A stretch of 64,000 bases of DNA, taken from Sepioteuthis lessoniana. Lineage: Eukaryota > Mollusca > Cephalopoda > Myopsida > Loliginidae. Positions 31,040 to 44,599 of the stretch are shown piece after piece (within the stretch, counting starts at the first letter, position 1; every line of letters begins with the position of its first letter). Where the stretch lies: contig OY757911.1 in assembly GCA_963585895.1 (NCBI GenBank), positions 93,923,443 through 93,987,442 of the forward strand, written 5' to 3'. The translations under genes were made by a program, and so were the position numbers. The notes beneath the pieces are model-generated. The model made no database searches. It saw nothing but the letters and a program-made list of their open reading frames with translations, and was not told the origin of the DNA.

Positions 31040-33600
31040 TCTACTTCATCTTCAGCCTGTTTCCAGAAATCTTTTTAATACTCTATTCGATCTTAATGCT
31101 GTAGGTTGGATAGTTTCTACTGTCCTCTAGTTCCTGTATCAATCTACGCGCACCAGTCGCAGTTGGTAGCACCGTCGCTTTCATGTTCCACAATTTTTCA
31201 GTTTTACCCTGTGGTCAGCCGGAATGTAAAGTAGACGATTCAGTAGGTTCGTCAGAGTATGTGTGTGTGTAATAAATATATATAATCAGTACGTCTGGCC
31301 GATATCAGATGAGCCGTTTGTATCACAAAATTGTAAAGAATCTTGTCACATTTTCCTGGACAGATACTAGGTTTTGCATATACCATTTGTTCGTATGATC
31401 AAACATAAACGTTTTGCCCAATTCACAGAAGATCACTTCCTTATCCGGTCCTGTTTAGTCTTTTACTCTTTTTGTGCTAATTTACTCCATTGACTTATAC
31501 GATTGTTTCGTTTTAATCACAATACCATTTACATTTGTTATTCTGTTGCGTCTGGCTATTCTTGCTTTGACATAGATGGTCCTTATGTTGTTGCTTTGTA
31601 CTGCTATCAAGAGATTCAGTTTTTCTCTTGCAGTTTCCCTTTCTTAATCATGTTCACGTTTTCTCGAGTGTGATTTCGTTTTTTTTTATTTTGTTTGAAA
31701 TATCCCTACATTTATTCTTCCCATTGTTTTTTTTCATTATGCTTGCGTTGTTTGATTACAGCGACCAAAAACAATACTGTCTTCCTCAGCATTTTTTATG
31801 TAATCTTTTAGTCCTTATTTCGATGCATCATCGCTCTCTTTAATACCGGTGAGGCCTCGTTCTCCTACTTTTCTTGAAACATATTGTGTCTGCGTCACCT
31901 CTGGGATGTAAGGCCTTACGCTTCGTCATTGGTTTTCTCTGGTCCACTTTAAGAATGATCCTCTGTATCTTACAAGGGAGAGTCAGCCCCGGCGTTTATC
32001 CTTTTTAGTAAGATTTTTGCTATATTGTTAGGTTTCGAGTAGTTTCCTCGTTTTTCTGAGATTATTTTTTCCAATTCCACTAATTTGATTGTGCCCGCTT
32101 AGAATATTCGTAAGTATATGTAGATTTCCTTATCTTCGAGCATTCTGATTTTTTTTCTTAATTTGGTTCTATTCATTCTGTTGTGTTGTTTTCCACTTTT
32201 CATTACTAGCATGGCACATTTTTCTATGCCAAATTCCATCCTAATGTAATGACTGTATATTCTCGCTGCCTGTATTAGGGTTTCCAATTCTTTTTTCGTT
32301 TTTGGTAAACAGTTTGATGCTGTGCATATAAATTAAGTGGTTGATCTTTTCTTGCGACTTACTGGTTTGTATCCACCTTTTGAATTTCCTAAGAATGCGA
32401 TTGAGTGGTATCGTTACTATCAAACATAGTAATGTTGATAGTGCACCTCTTTAAAATATACCTCACTGTATCTTTACGTCAACTATTTTCCTCCTGCTGT
32501 CAATTCCATACTCTAGGGTTTTCGCGGTAAACTTAGATTTCGTCGGTTATTTTGCACATTTTGAGACAGTGTTATATCCAGCGTTTGGGACCATATCGTA
32601 AGCTTTTTTTGCTGTCAATCCACGCCATATATATATTTTAGTCTCATTTTACTCTCGTTGAGAATGTATAGATCAATACATAGTTCTTCCGTGTCTCTTG
32701 TCAACTTGTGGCATCCTTTGTTTCTAGGGGAAGTCCATGGCATATGTATGAGTAGTAAAACTCCAACCTAATTGGTGTTGTTAGTATTTTCCCCATCGGT
32801 ACGAACGTTATGGGTCTATAGGCGTTTGGGTCGGTTCATTTTGAGGGATTATTTCTGGATCTGGGTCCTCTTTCCTTTGGTCATCCATTCGTGTATCTTA
32901 GTTTTTTGTTTGCATTTATTCATTTCGGTAGCCAGTCTGTCGTGGATGGGGGTGAATTTTAAACACAAATCTATGTACGCCATCTAGGCCTGGGATTTCT
33001 AGTTTGGTATTTTTTTAGGGTCGTTTTAAGTGTATCAAGGTATGTTTCCACCTTCGAGTATTTTTTTCCATGTTTATCTATTCAGCATTTTTTTCTGTTT
33101 CCCTGTTTTGTTCGAAATTTTACCTTTCCCATCCAGTTGCTGGTATATATTCACTCAATCTGCCCCTAATTGTTGGTAGAATTTACTTTCGTTGTTTTTG
33201 AATGTTCTTTTATCTGTATTGTTTGGTCCAGTCTCGGTATCTTTAGTCTTCCTTCTTTCGGCAGTACTTTCTGTTTAGTCTCTTAGAATTGTATTTTTCG
33301 TTCTGTCGTGCTTTTTCTGCATCGTCCCAATATATTCTCGGATTCTGTCTGAGTATTTTTGCTCGTTCTCAAAGTTTTATCTGCGATTCCAACCTAATTT
33401 CCCATCAGGGTATTCTTTGTTTGTGGTCTTTAGGGGAACCCCGATTTTTATCACTGACTAATTTTTGTCCTGAATATATTGGTAAATTCCGTGATGTTTT
33501 TGTGGGTATAGTCCATAAGTCGTTTATTTTTTCGATTTTCCACTTGTTTCCTGGTTATCATTTCTTGAATTTTACCGACATTTTGATATAATTCCGAAAA
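31040..33600 (-). pseudogene. Decayed LINE polyprotein, probably restriction-like-endonuclease (R2/R4/NeSL-like) type
   Basis: Read on the minus strand from 33600 downward, blocks of one RT polyprotein appear in order. A basic helical segment lies at ~33280-33590 (QVENRKNKRLMDYTHKNI). RT palm blocks lie at ~32100-32420 (IPLNRILRKFKRWIQTSKSQ; EKINHLIYMHSIKLFTKNEK; YSHYIRMEFGIEKCAMLVMK). The thumb side lies at ~31740-31990 (FLKWTRE; a GLTSI-like block). A segment FDHTNKWYMQN lies near 31400, then HLISARRTDYI near 31290 and PADHRVKLK near 31215, KLWNMKATVLPTATGA near 31175, and a final QPTALRSNRVLKRFLETG with its stop at 31052. The arginine-aspartate block followed by the PADHRVKLK block resembles the C-terminal restriction-like endonuclease of R2-superfamily elements. 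Many stops and frameshifts make it inactive. The 5' region beyond 33600 is lost or unrecognisable. Confidence 0.75.
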
Positions 33601-33604
33601 CCGC

Positions 33605-34880
33605 TTATAAAGAACTTAATTTTCACATGATTTTTGCATTGTAAATTCCCAAACTGTTGTGTAATAGAATGTTTTAATTGAGCGTGCACAATTTCCAGGC
33701 ACGTAGTATCTTTTTGGAAACAAAAATTGAACCTATACATTCAATTAGATAATTATTATAGAAATACTTTCATAATTTACAGTTGAAAACTACATTTTCC
33801 CTACTTAAATTGCTTTAAAGACTATCCAATATTTTTCACAAAGAGCATTTCGTTTATTTCAGCTTGTGAAAATCTCCACTATACCAATTTTATACTACTT
33901 GGTGTATTCTATTTATACCTTAAGATATTTTCATAAAGATTTCCCCAATTGTGTACAGAAATTAGACGTACACAGATTACATATTTACATAATTGTGAGC
34001 TTTCAATTACTGAAGAAAAAAAACCCAAAGATGATAAAGGAAAACTTTATAAAATGTATTCTGACAGAAAACCTCTGCTTGGTTTTCAAGAGCAGCCGCT
34101 TTGATAATTCTCTCTTATAAATCTTTTCAGTGTTGAATTGTTGGTAACTTTTCTGTCGCAAATATTTCAAGAAATAAGATATATTGTTCTTTGGCCAAAA
34201 CATTTTAACATTGTGATAGAAATGATTTGGTCTATATTTTATCAAATAACTGAAGCGTACCAATTTCGTAACAAGAAATTGATTTCATTGAATCGTCAAT
34301 CGCTGATACTTTGTAAATTAAGTTGCATTATTCAACACGTAAAATTACTACTATTTAAGAGGACTTGTATTTGTTTTGAATTGAATTACCCGAGGTAAAC
34401 ATGATGAATAGATACTATTTTCTTGTTTGGACTAAAGGATTTCTGAAGAAATATCCTGGGTAAATAATTTCCTGGGTTGTTTTGGTTTAAGTCTTTCATT
34501 TCAGACTAGATAAATCGTGAAGAATACTTCCTTTTTCATTATTTCTTTCACACAATTTTTGGCATATTCTTCTGGCTTTGTCCTACAACTTTGTTACGTA
34601 TCATATTTTACGACAGTTTTGCGCAGAATTGACTGGAAATATCTCAAGTGATCAACACGCATTATTTATGCTTCGTTATTTGCCTATTATTGACACTTCC
34701 TAGGGATAATGCTAAAAAACACATTAGGGAAGTAAATAATGGAAATAAATCTGACAGAATGGAGAAAATAGAAAAAGAGTAACCCAAAAGTGATGTATTT
34801 ATTACGAAGGAGTTAAAAACGTTAAAGTTAAAACGTTATGGTTTTAGTAAACTATCTTTTGAAGTTAGGTATATCACTTT
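33605..34880. other. No recognisable feature
   Basis: Very AT-rich; overlapping frames of similar length on both strands indicate chance. Confidence 0.45.
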
Positions 34881-34884
34881 AGCG

Positions 34885-35320
34885 CTAAGGCTTAGAATAC
34901 ATTAACTCTATCCTTTGGAGAGAAGACCCCCACCCCACAAAGTTGTTTAGAGTATGACTCTAAGATGGATCTGGTGGTGAAGTTACAATTCTGGAGTGTT
35001 TGAAGTACACATTGGTCAAGTGACTTGGTTGGTTGGAGGGTTTCTTCGTTTAATGTCATATACCAACTTATGAGGTCAATGTGTATTCCATCCTTGTAGA
35101 ACAATGTTACATTAATGGACTCTGATTTGTAATGATAACTTTTAGGGTCCCTCTCTTTAGATTAAATAGATCTGTTTTAAAATTACTTGTATTAGATAGA
35201 TTACCTGATATCATAAACATTGATGAAAAAATTTCAACTTCTTGAAAAATGTAAATGCACTGAATTCCCTAACCTCTAGATATGAAATGACCCCAAACGA
35301 GATGACATGCCATTAAAACC
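34885..35320 (+). repeat. Family A copy, strongly diverged
   Basis: Head motifs cttagaatacattaactcta and aagacccccaccccac, middle gatctggtggtgaag, and a 3' end acgagatgacatgccattaa. About 100 bp of unrelated sequence interrupts the head near 35010-35110. Confidence 0.55.
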
Positions 35321-35499
35321 AATCATGCTTGTCATCGTTTTCTTCCTATTTTTCTTTTCTGATAGTTACTGCAAAAAGAGTCAAGTCTAAAAATACACGG
35401 ATGGCTTTATGACTATTCTTTTCTGGATGGGCACAGGTCTGAACGATACAATCTTTGGGAATACTGATGTAAAATTATCAAGAATGAAGTCTCCAATGG

Positions 35500-36015
35500 C
35501 TTAGTCAGCTGGGGAAGCAAAATACACCGACTACATCTCTGCAGAGGGGTAAGACTCCCCAACAAGTGTCCTAATCATGACACTAAACAATCTTGTGGTG
35601 AGGCTTCAGTAATGCTGGAGCTTTAGGGAATACCCCTTTATTGTCATCACTCCCAAATCCACTGTGGCCCGAACTGGTTGTAATTGATTGGGTCCTATTT
35701 GTGTGTCAACTAGAAATTCTCGTCCGAGTAATCATGCTAAACTGAATTGTTGGAAACACTTGGTTGATCCTGTAAATTTGTGTAAACAAATAACTGATGT
35801 TTAATTGAATTGGTAGTTTAATATTTTCCCGTATTGCTATGTATAACTGTGAGAAGATTGATTAATTGTAAATAGAATTGTTCCTACTCGATAGAAGTAG
35901 GGTTTCACTAACCATTTAACTGAGTGGAGAAAAAGATGTTATTTATAAAATGTTTAGAAATCATTTAATGTGTAAACTAAATAACCTACAAAGCTTGATA
36001 TACTATAAAACCTCA
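35500..36015 (+). repeat. Family A copy, head to tail
   Basis: Head gtcagctggggaagcaaaat, gcagaggggtaagactcccc, atgacactaaacaatcttgt; mixed array; tail aaataacctacaaagcttga ... ctataaaacc at 35978-36012. Confidence 0.75.
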
Positions 36016-36019
36016 TTAC

Positions 36020-37895
36020 AGCATCGAAATGATTTGGCATCATTACGGCTGTGATTCTATACGAAGCAGCCATAGATATCAGCGTAATTCTTTAGCTGTT
36101 TTTAAATTAGTTAACGGGTTCTATAGTCGATATTAAATCTATTTATTTTGATTACCTTACCTATAGTTTGTAGGAAAGTGTGTACTCTTGCTAAAATGCA
36201 TAAAATGCTTTGTTTCGCCTTTTTTCACTATTTTTTTCAACTAATTTCTCTCACAGTCACAAAAGGAAAATCATCTTAAGAGATTACAAGTTATAGAGAA
36301 TTATAAACATTGAAATTCCTGTAGAAACAAATAATTGCGTTCAGTGCTAGCATACATATGGACCGGTGAATAAGCGATAAAAATCTGATGAAAGAAAGGC
36401 GTTGCGCTCTATTACGTACATATATATGGTATTTTAGTTATTTTTTAAACTGTCAAATGACCAAAATGAACTTCTTGATATCGTAAAGTAAGTTATAAAC
36501 TAAATGTACATTTTGGTCAAATTTAAAACCAAATATCCCAGGATCTTGATAAATGCTGTTTGGTTATATAGAGCTAGTTGATCATGCCTTTGATCGACTT
36601 AATGTTAGCCGTTTTGATATTAGAAAGTGTGGAAACGCGCTTTTATAAATTTCTTCCCTCTGTGAGGTATATGTGTGATACGAGTATAGTTCAAAATTCT
36701 CGCTTAAGATTTTAGATTTGTCGTAATCTCACCTTTTTATGGGCCTCACATGGACTGAAATCTGCGTTTTTCTAATTTTAAAAGTGGTAGTATTACCACG
36801 ACATTAGTTCACTTGTGGCTATTATTTCTGAGTGTGGTTCGGAACCTTTTGAACGAAACTCGTTTATCGACTACGTTTCAATCAGAAACCCAAGGTATTT
36901 AATTATCGGTAAAAATATTCCAGAGAATGCTCTACAATATGCCTATGCTCTATTGAGCAAAAATAGCAGGTTTACCGACTTTTATGTGTAACATGTCCAT
37001 TAAAACAAATTCTATTTGTTCATTAACCGATCTCAATAAGTTCACTATTCATAATATTTGATATTTCGACCGAGGAATCTATTTTCACTTGGCAGAAATG
37101 AAAGGGAAAAAACGATGCTTAATTGCTAGATTAGAGAACTTGCATTATAAATGATTCATACACGCTAAAAAGGTAGATCATAAACTTTATTGGCCTCACC
37201 AAACTCGAGCACATTATTGGCAACACTATACCAACAGGAAAAGTAAACTGTCTCCTTGTATTCTATACATTCGTTAGGTTTGTATAAACTTCATTTGGGA
37301 CACTTTGTAGGGAATTTTGTGACAAACTTGGTAAATAGACGACCGCTTTTAAATAAAGGTAGTTATAGATGAATGGAAATAAATAGGTGGACAGCGATTA
37401 ATAGCTATATGAGATCTTAGATAAAATAAAGACCAATAATCAGGGATATATATGCATAGATTGATCCTATCATTTAATATAAATTGACTGGTCTGGAAAC
37501 ATAATGGTTATTCTGCTTTGTACAAAAATTAAGGCATCACCACCAAAGAATATCGCATATTAGGAAGTAAACAATACCTTTTTGGCTAACGATTTAGAAT
37601 GTGATATTATAAATCTAAAATGAGTATCACTTGGAGGTATTTATTATAAAACTGTACCTCACTGAAATTTCAACAAAAATGTGAAATACTATTTATTCCC
37701 TAAATAAGTACACATGCACAATTTTTAAATCTTTTTTTTTTTTTTTTTTTGCTGATACTGCGGAAAATTTTCTTTGGCTGTAGAGTTGACTTATTAATAA
37801 AACTCAATATTTTGATTGTATGTTGAACGTTTAAGAAAATTTAGAAGTCGGCTAACTTGTGGACAGCGTGCACACACCTGCGTGCGTGTATATGG
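36020..37895. other. No recognisable feature; poly(T) near 37732-37750
   Basis: AT-rich. Perfect small hairpin GTGGTA-gtat-TACCAC near 36785. Nothing else identified. Confidence 0.45.
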
Positions 37896-37897
37896 AT

Positions 37898-38300
37898 GTT
37901 TGTGTTTTACGGCATATCAGCATTGTAAGTTATTTGATACCAAATATTGTCTATACTTACATATCAAATATATTTAATTTGTTAACTAATACCTTGAAAA
38001 CAATTTTTACCCGAGCCAAAACTCATTTATTTGTACAGTATTGAAATGGTTTCAAGTATTGTTATCGAACACTAATAGTTCTATTTACTGCAATTAAAGA
38101 GTTTCTAGAATACTAAAATATAAAATAGTTCTATTTGGGCCGAAGTTTTAAACGTAACTGGCCCAACCACTCCGGGTCCACAACCTGAGAGAAATGGCAA
38201 TATAGCGGCACTCCACATACTCCAAAGCTTTAGAACTGGAATCTCACAATCGGATGGTTTTGTATCATATCCAGAATACTTATTGGAGCTTTGACTCTTT
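37898..38300 (-). repeat. Family A copy, minus strand
   Basis: On + it starts with the reversed tail (gtgttttacggcatatcagc, gttatttgataccaaa), then the array, and the reversed head (ctccaaagctttagaactgg, aatcggatggttttgtatca, ccagaatacttattgga). The 5' end of the head is missing. The 97-codon minus frame here is only the head read through. Confidence 0.65.
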
Positions 38301-38304
38301 CTAT

Positions 38305-40115
38305 AGTGATGTAGTTTATCGTACCTGCATACTGGGAGATATATATATATTCGTCTATTAAATTTATTTTCGAGCAAGAAAGTATGAAAAGGTAACACTG
38401 CTTAAATTAATACCATTTTTTTTTTTTTTAAACTTGGTAAGCTTATCCCTGCGCGCCTTTCCTTAGTGGAAATATACTCACAAACTCGTATAGTATGGTG
38501 TCGAGTTGCGCTGCTGCACTCTTGATGACGATCAGGATATAAAGTTTCAGTTTCGGAAACAGAACGTTGCTTGGAGCTATTTGTTAAGATTGGTGTGCTG
38601 AACTTGCATCATCCATTTTTAGACCCAATCTGTCGATCAATATCCACGGAGACTGCTGATCAAAAAGCATCAAATATTGGCATTGTCTTTAAACCCAGTG
38701 TTGTTTTTGAGGAGTTAGGGTATGAAAATCAAATTTAATATTTAAATTTTGATCAAATCAAAGTACACTTTGCCTTAATGAAATTTATAGTGATATTAAC
38801 AGTAAAGAGACTAATGTATTTTTATATATTTCTTATTACATCTTAAATCAGAAAATGAAAAATGTTAACAATGGATTAATATCTACCTCATATTGCTTAA
38901 CCTATAGAGTACTAAACACCTTTTTTCTGATGTGATTAGTCCACAAAATGAAAAAAAATAATGTAGCCTTACATAGCAAGATTGGTTGATGTCAAATTTT
39001 TAATTCCTTCTATGTACTTCTGTAAAGTATATATTGGTTTCGCTTGTTATGTACATTAAGTTTGGAGTCTATGTTATTTCCTTGGAAGCTTGTAAGTGAA
39101 AATAAATATTTACTTCCGCGATTTTTACATTTTCGGTTTATAAAAAAAAAAAATCTTTCAGCTTTGCAATCCGTTTTGTTTTCTCTGTTTTCGTTACCGT
39201 ATTTTGTATCCAAACATTGGTTCAACGAAGGAAAATAAACATTTTCATCCGCTTTCACATCATTTTGCATGTCCTTGCTGTGGAAAATAAAACACTCGAT
39301 TTACAAAAGATGCTCAACAAATATATGGTGATAAATGTATTATTTCAGTAGGGATTAAAATAATATATATAAAAATAAAATCTTGCAAATTATAAAATTC
39401 GTTATTTTGTCATTTTCCTTCATGCAGGATTCTTTTTCATTCTAATGTGTTTAATTGCGCATTTAATTTTATTTATTATTTATTGAGTTTCTTGGTTTTA
39501 ATTTCTGTTCAGTATTCATTTTTTTAAATGTTAATTTTTCTTACTGGGACGTTCGAATATTTCAGGTAGCAGCCAACTCTAATAAAATATTGTAATTCTA
39601 TTTTATTCCAAACGAAACCTTAAGATTTCGTGTTTCTTCGTCAGAAATTTGCGTATGGGAAGATACTGAATATCGAAACACTGACAATTTTTGGTGTAAA
39701 ACTTACTTTAAAAAGTCATTACAAATGTACTAAAGACTTAGATTAGATTTATCCAACTAAATCTTGTCTAATTTGAGACGCTTAGTGAAAGATTAAAGCT
39801 GATTTTTACGACAGATGATATGGTTTTGATTATAGATATTTGAAATTAGGAACTTTACATACAGAACTGGCATCAATAGTTTTCAAGAAAAAATGTGTGT
39901 GTCATTTATTATCTTGATCTATGAAATCACACGCACGAAAATAAATCTCTTAGAATTAATGACTTTTGTATCCTAAATTGTTTTTCAAAAATTACTCCTA
40001 ATGCGACAGTTATTGTAGAAAACAGAATTGGCGACAAGCGTTCATTTCGTGGAAAGACTGCATTTCGCTCTAACATATTTGGGAGAAGTATGAATCCGTC
40101 TACTTTCTTTCAAGT
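38305..40115. other. No recognisable feature
   Basis: AT-rich. Frames at 39010-39270 lie on opposite strands of the same stretch and show no domain. Confidence 0.45.
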
Positions 40116-40119
40116 AAAT

Positions 40120-40245
40120 AGAACAAACTGGAATCTTTTTAGCCTTAGTAAAACTCTGCTTGAAGGAAAATGTAAATTGAAACCAGCTGTAATCTGCTCA
40201 TAAATGACCTTGGTAATATTCTACTTCTGGTGAAACTCATACAAA
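40120..40245 (+). repeat. Family D 3' part
   Basis: ttagccttagtaaaactctg, tgaaggaaaatgtaaattga, ctgtaatctgctcataaatg and accttggtaatattctactt follow the order of the D copy at 61490. Confidence 0.45.
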
Positions 40246-40330
40246 AGCCAATGTTTTCTATCAAGCTTCTGTTTTTAGTTAAAAAAAAAAAAAAATTATG
40301 ACTGTATGTAATACTTAATGTGTTACTCTC

Positions 40331-40434
40331 TATTCCTAGGGCTATAGGTTTAATAGTATCGCTGTTCTAAAAGAATGTTTGCTTTAAGTGGATAACACAC
40401 GAAAAGTTTTACCATTAAGCAAAGAAACCAAACT
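40331..40434 (+). repeat. Family C 3' part
   Basis: gctataggtttaatagtatc, ctaaaagaatgtttgcttta, then accattaagcaaagaaacca. The hairpin tail is degraded (gtggataacacacgaaa). Confidence 0.55.
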
Positions 40435-40439
40435 AATTA

Positions 40440-43135
40440 GAAAAAAAAAATTCTCTAAATTGAATGTTACAGGAGGTGAGGTCTTGATAGACCACCATTC
40501 TCATTGATGTGCCAGTGGTGGCCGACCAGCAAGAACTTATTGACATAAGACCTGTACTGACTCGGGATGTAATTTGATTTCAGCACGAGTTGATGACTAT
40601 CTTTAAGTTTCAATAAAATATTGCAAATTTGAATCAAATCCCACCTATGAACATTTCTTAGAATTAATACTGGCTTTTCGTATCATAATGTTTGGGTTTT
40701 TATAAATGTAGTAAATAATTTTATTTCCATCACAAAATCAAAGCATTATTCACACACACGCACACACTATCACATCTCATTCTTGTCCGAGTGATATTTT
40801 TGATATTTTGGTTTTCCTGTTTGTCCCGGACAGGTCGGCGGAGTACGTAAACGAATAAAAATTTGACACATCCTATTTCCCGGAGTTGGCTTGTTGGGAT
40901 ATTTCGCGTGTAATAATAATAATAATACTAAAGTTATCGACAACCGGTTGAAGAATGTTTTCACGCAATCAACATATCAGAATGTTTAGCAAAATAAAAT
41001 TAAACATAACGGCAATTTTTAACAAAATATAAAATACATTTATTCTATTCGCATTCAACTAATAAAATAATGTAAATGAATAAAAACTTCAACATATACA
41101 GAAATGATTTTCTGAGAAATGTTTCGCAAGATTATTCGATATAGACATTAAAGAAAATTATGTCTTATCGTTTTTTTTTTTTTCTGTTCTGTTGTTCATT
41201 TCCCCAAATGGTTATGCTTTTTCCCATCGACCGATGACGCGTTTTCTTTGCAAGTGTCCGTGTTTCCTTTGTTTCCAACCCTTCTCGCCGCATGTCTCGA
41301 TTATTAATGATGCGTGTCTCTGCTTCGACTATGTCGTTTCAAAACTATAACCCCCACCCGCCTTCTAATTTGCACCGGTAGACAAAAGGGGTCTGCAACC
41401 ATCCGCTACTTTTCTCAGTGTGTCCGTTAGCCACTAGAATGTGAAATGTTACCAGTATACGTAACACACTCATATATATCGAAAGAGACACGCATCATCA
41501 GTGATGTCCCTTGGAGAAGGTGGATGATGTTTTCGATCCAGATCCCCTGATTAACCAAGTGACCCAGTTGGTATTGATTACTTCCAAGCATTAATTGCCA
41601 ATTAACTGATCCTCTTTATCTAACGTTATTAGTAGCTTTTTCCACGAACTCTGTTATAAAGAGCTCCCATTTAACAGTTATGCCAATCATAGAAAAAACT
41701 CTGCAGAGAAAGTGCCCACTAAATATCCGACACACACATATATAATTTCAATCATACAATAACTGATATTTGTACCACAGCATTGCTTCAAACAGAGCCT
41801 TCATCAGATGATTACTCTGGGTTCAGGCATAGTTTCGGAGCCGAAGCATCATTACCCCTAGCCCAAAGCGCCCCAGCAGTATCTCATGACACCACCGGCC
41901 TTTGTTAGATTGTTGTCACTCTATGGGATTGCCATATCCACTCTGATACAGTTATATGTATTTGAAGGTGTCTTGGCTGGAACGTTTGTAAATCGCCTTA
42001 ATCGAATATTGTGCATGTGTGTGTGTTATAGACATTCTCGTTACTTGCATCTCTTATAGAATAACGGATCCTGCACCATTTTGATCTTTTTTTTTTCTTA
42101 TGTAAAGACCACGTAGTGTCCTAGATCAGTAAAAATCTGTATCCTGACAGACGTTAAGACACTTCGAATATAAAATGAGGTCGAAAACTGAAGATAGAAA
42201 TATTGCTAAAACGTAAAATCAGGCAGAGAAATAAAACATTACGTCTGTCAGAAAAAAGTATTTATAACGTATGTGTACACTCATTCATTGCTATTGGTAT
42301 TGCTGTGTGTAAATGCCTTCATACGCACTCATGTGCATGCATATACCAGCTCTGAGGTTTTCAATAAGAATGTGTTGGTTTGCATCATATTGGCTTTTAT
42401 ACACGCACACTCGTGACACGTATGTGTAATGTTGTTTATTTTTTCATACTGTTAAATATCTGGTATTTGGACACTAGAATGTCTACTACTCATATTTCTT
42501 CACAAATAAAGTGACTGTAGACCTCAAAATTTTGTAAGGACTACAATTTAATTTTTTTTTTTTTTTTAGTTTTTAGAAAGCAATTTTTACCCATGTTTAG
42601 TATTAAACATGATATGCATTGCTAACCAGCGTATTTGATAATCTGATAAATACACCGAGGATATGTAATGTTTACTTGCTCACAAATGAATTTCAAATGT
42701 ATTTAAACGTCATTAAATGTTCGCCCTTTAATATCAAAGAGCTGGCGATTCGGAGGTGGTGTTGATGGAAAAAAAACTCAAGATCATAAACGCTAACTAC
42801 TATTTGCCGATTTCTTATTTGACTGTGACAATAGTTAAAATGAAATTCATCAGATTGACGAAAATACCAAGTATTTGCAGGTATAGGGGCTAATCGATTT
42901 CGAAAATTCGACTGCTATGTACACAGGGGGATTCTGAAGACAGCATACCTGGGTTGAGGTATATTAATTATTAGAACTATTTTCCCTACTTGGGGTTTTA
43001 CACTCTCCGAGGTGGTTGTGTGTTTGTATAAAGTCATTAAGACATCATGATTTTAACTTGAGGAAAGTAGAAAGATGAAACAGATTGGGTATGAAGAAAA
43101 AGACGTGTATAACAGGATGTTTGATTCTCTTGTTT
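40440..43135. other. No gene recognised; contains an inverted repeat (41307-41498)
   Basis: AT-rich at both ends, with a more GC-balanced middle (41190-41960). Poly(T) at about 42552-42567. Small runs of ACAC at 40750. No coding signal. Confidence 0.4.
41307..41498. repeat. Inverted repeat, ~20-bp arms, 150-bp spacer
   Basis: ATGATGCGTGTCTCTgcTTCGA at 41307-41328 is mirrored by TCGAAAGAGACACGCATCAT at 41479-41498 (one two-base difference). The spacer has no open frame. It could be a small foldback or MITE remnant; no TSD was found. Confidence 0.5.
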
Positions 43136-43140
43136 TTAAA

Positions 43141-43886
43141 CAGTACGCCGATGAAATAGCGATTCTGGCAAATACTCCCAACTAAGCCGAAACACTACTG
43201 CATAGTTTGGAACGAGCCACCGCAGGCATTGGTCTCTATGTCAATGCACACAAGACTGAATATATATGCTTTCATCAAACAGGCGACATTTCCACACAAG
43301 AGGGAACCTCTCTGCAACTGGTAGACAAATTCTCTTACCTAGGAGGCAGTGTCTCATCAACCGAAAAAGACATCGAAACGCGACTAACGAAGGCATGGAC
43401 TGCTATCGATCATATGGAAATCAGACATGACCGATAAAATGAAACGCAGTTTCTTCCAGGCAGCGGTCATGTCGATACTGCTGTATGGATGCACTACTTG
43501 TACGCTAACAAAACGGCTGGAGAAGAAGCTAGACGGCAATTACCCAAGAATGTTGCGAGCAATATTGAACAAGTCCTAGCGGCAACACCCTACAAGGCAC
43601 CAACTATACGGCCACCTGCCTTCCATCACGAAAACTATCCAAGTTAGACGAACGAGACATGCAGGACACTGCAGGAGAATCAGGGACGAGCTCATAAATG
43701 ATGTACTCTTATGGCCTCCCGCATATGGCCGAACAAAAGCCGGATGACCAGCTCGAACATACATTCAGCAGCTATTTGAGGATACGGTATGTAGCCCTGA
43801 AGACCTGTCAGAGGCGATAAACGATAGGGAGAAGTGGCGAGAGAGGGTCAGGGATATCCTTGCCAGGGACACGACATGATGATGAA
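43141..43886 (+). pseudogene. LINE reverse transcriptase C-terminal part, 5'-truncated copy
   Basis: Same family as 26876-27906. It starts within the catalytic box, which reads YADE (43144-43155; second aspartate replaced by glutamate), continues EIAILANTPN, then an in-frame stop at 43183. LERATAGIGLYVNAHKTEYI, LVDKFSYLGGSVSSTEKD and ETRLTKAWTAID follow in the open frame 43207-43437. After a frameshift near 43410 the rest continues in other frames to the terminal stop. The 3' end is an atgatgatga tail at 43876-43885. 5' truncation is usual for LINE insertions. A short possible TSD (tttaaa) is too weak to claim. Confidence 0.85.
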
Positions 43887-43917
43887 TTTAAATGACATAA
43901 TGGATGTTTTCTGTCAT

Positions 43918-44435
43918 CTTGGGCCAGTAGAATAGGCATACGACACTTCTGCAGAGGATTGAAGATTTCCCAATGAATGTCCTAATATGACTAACTGCAT
44001 TTGATGGTGATACTCCTGTTTTGGAGCTTTTGTGAAATGTGGAGAACCCTTCATTACCATTGCAATCAGCTCCATTCTGACTTGTTAGGAACTCATCAAT
44101 GCCTAAAATATGACTGTTCAATTATTTACTAGGGATTGCAATTAGGTATCTTGAATTATACAGCTATATGAAAATTATTTATCTTACACAGAAATAACTG
44201 ATAAGAATTAGTAATGCAATACTTGAAGCTATTTAACTCTGTGCAAACAAATAAGTATTAAATAGATTTATTAGTTTTAGATAAGAATACTTTAAACCAT
44301 TTACCTGTGTGCAAACAAATGAGCACATACTTGTTAAAAGAAAATTTAGCATCAGATTATTCACTGACACATCATATAAAAGCAAATTTTGGCATTGAAT
44401 AACCCACATGTGTTAATATTTGGTAAAACTAGCCA
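43918..44435 (+). repeat. Family A copy, head to tail
   Basis: Lies ~30 bp behind the LINE end. Head gccagtagaataggcatacg, acttctgcagaggattgaag; second-type array (ctttaaaccatttacctgtg, caaacaaatgagcacatac); tail ggcattgaataacccacatg ... ggtaaaact (44391-44427). Confidence 0.7.
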
Positions 44436-44599
44436 ACAAATTCTTTCAGTATAAAGGGAAAATTAGAAGGTAAAGCTCCAACTTTCTTTCGAGTTGGGGT
44501 AATTATTAAATAACCATCCGTGCAGCCTGAAAATCATTCTCTGAATTCTTAGCATCTCGGTTTATACATATCGACAGCACTTAAGAGTCATGCGATTCA

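Noticed and set aside
43131-43895. TSD around the LINE copy at 43141-43886
   Set aside because: Only tttaaa is shared by the flanks; six AT-rich bases are expected by chance here.
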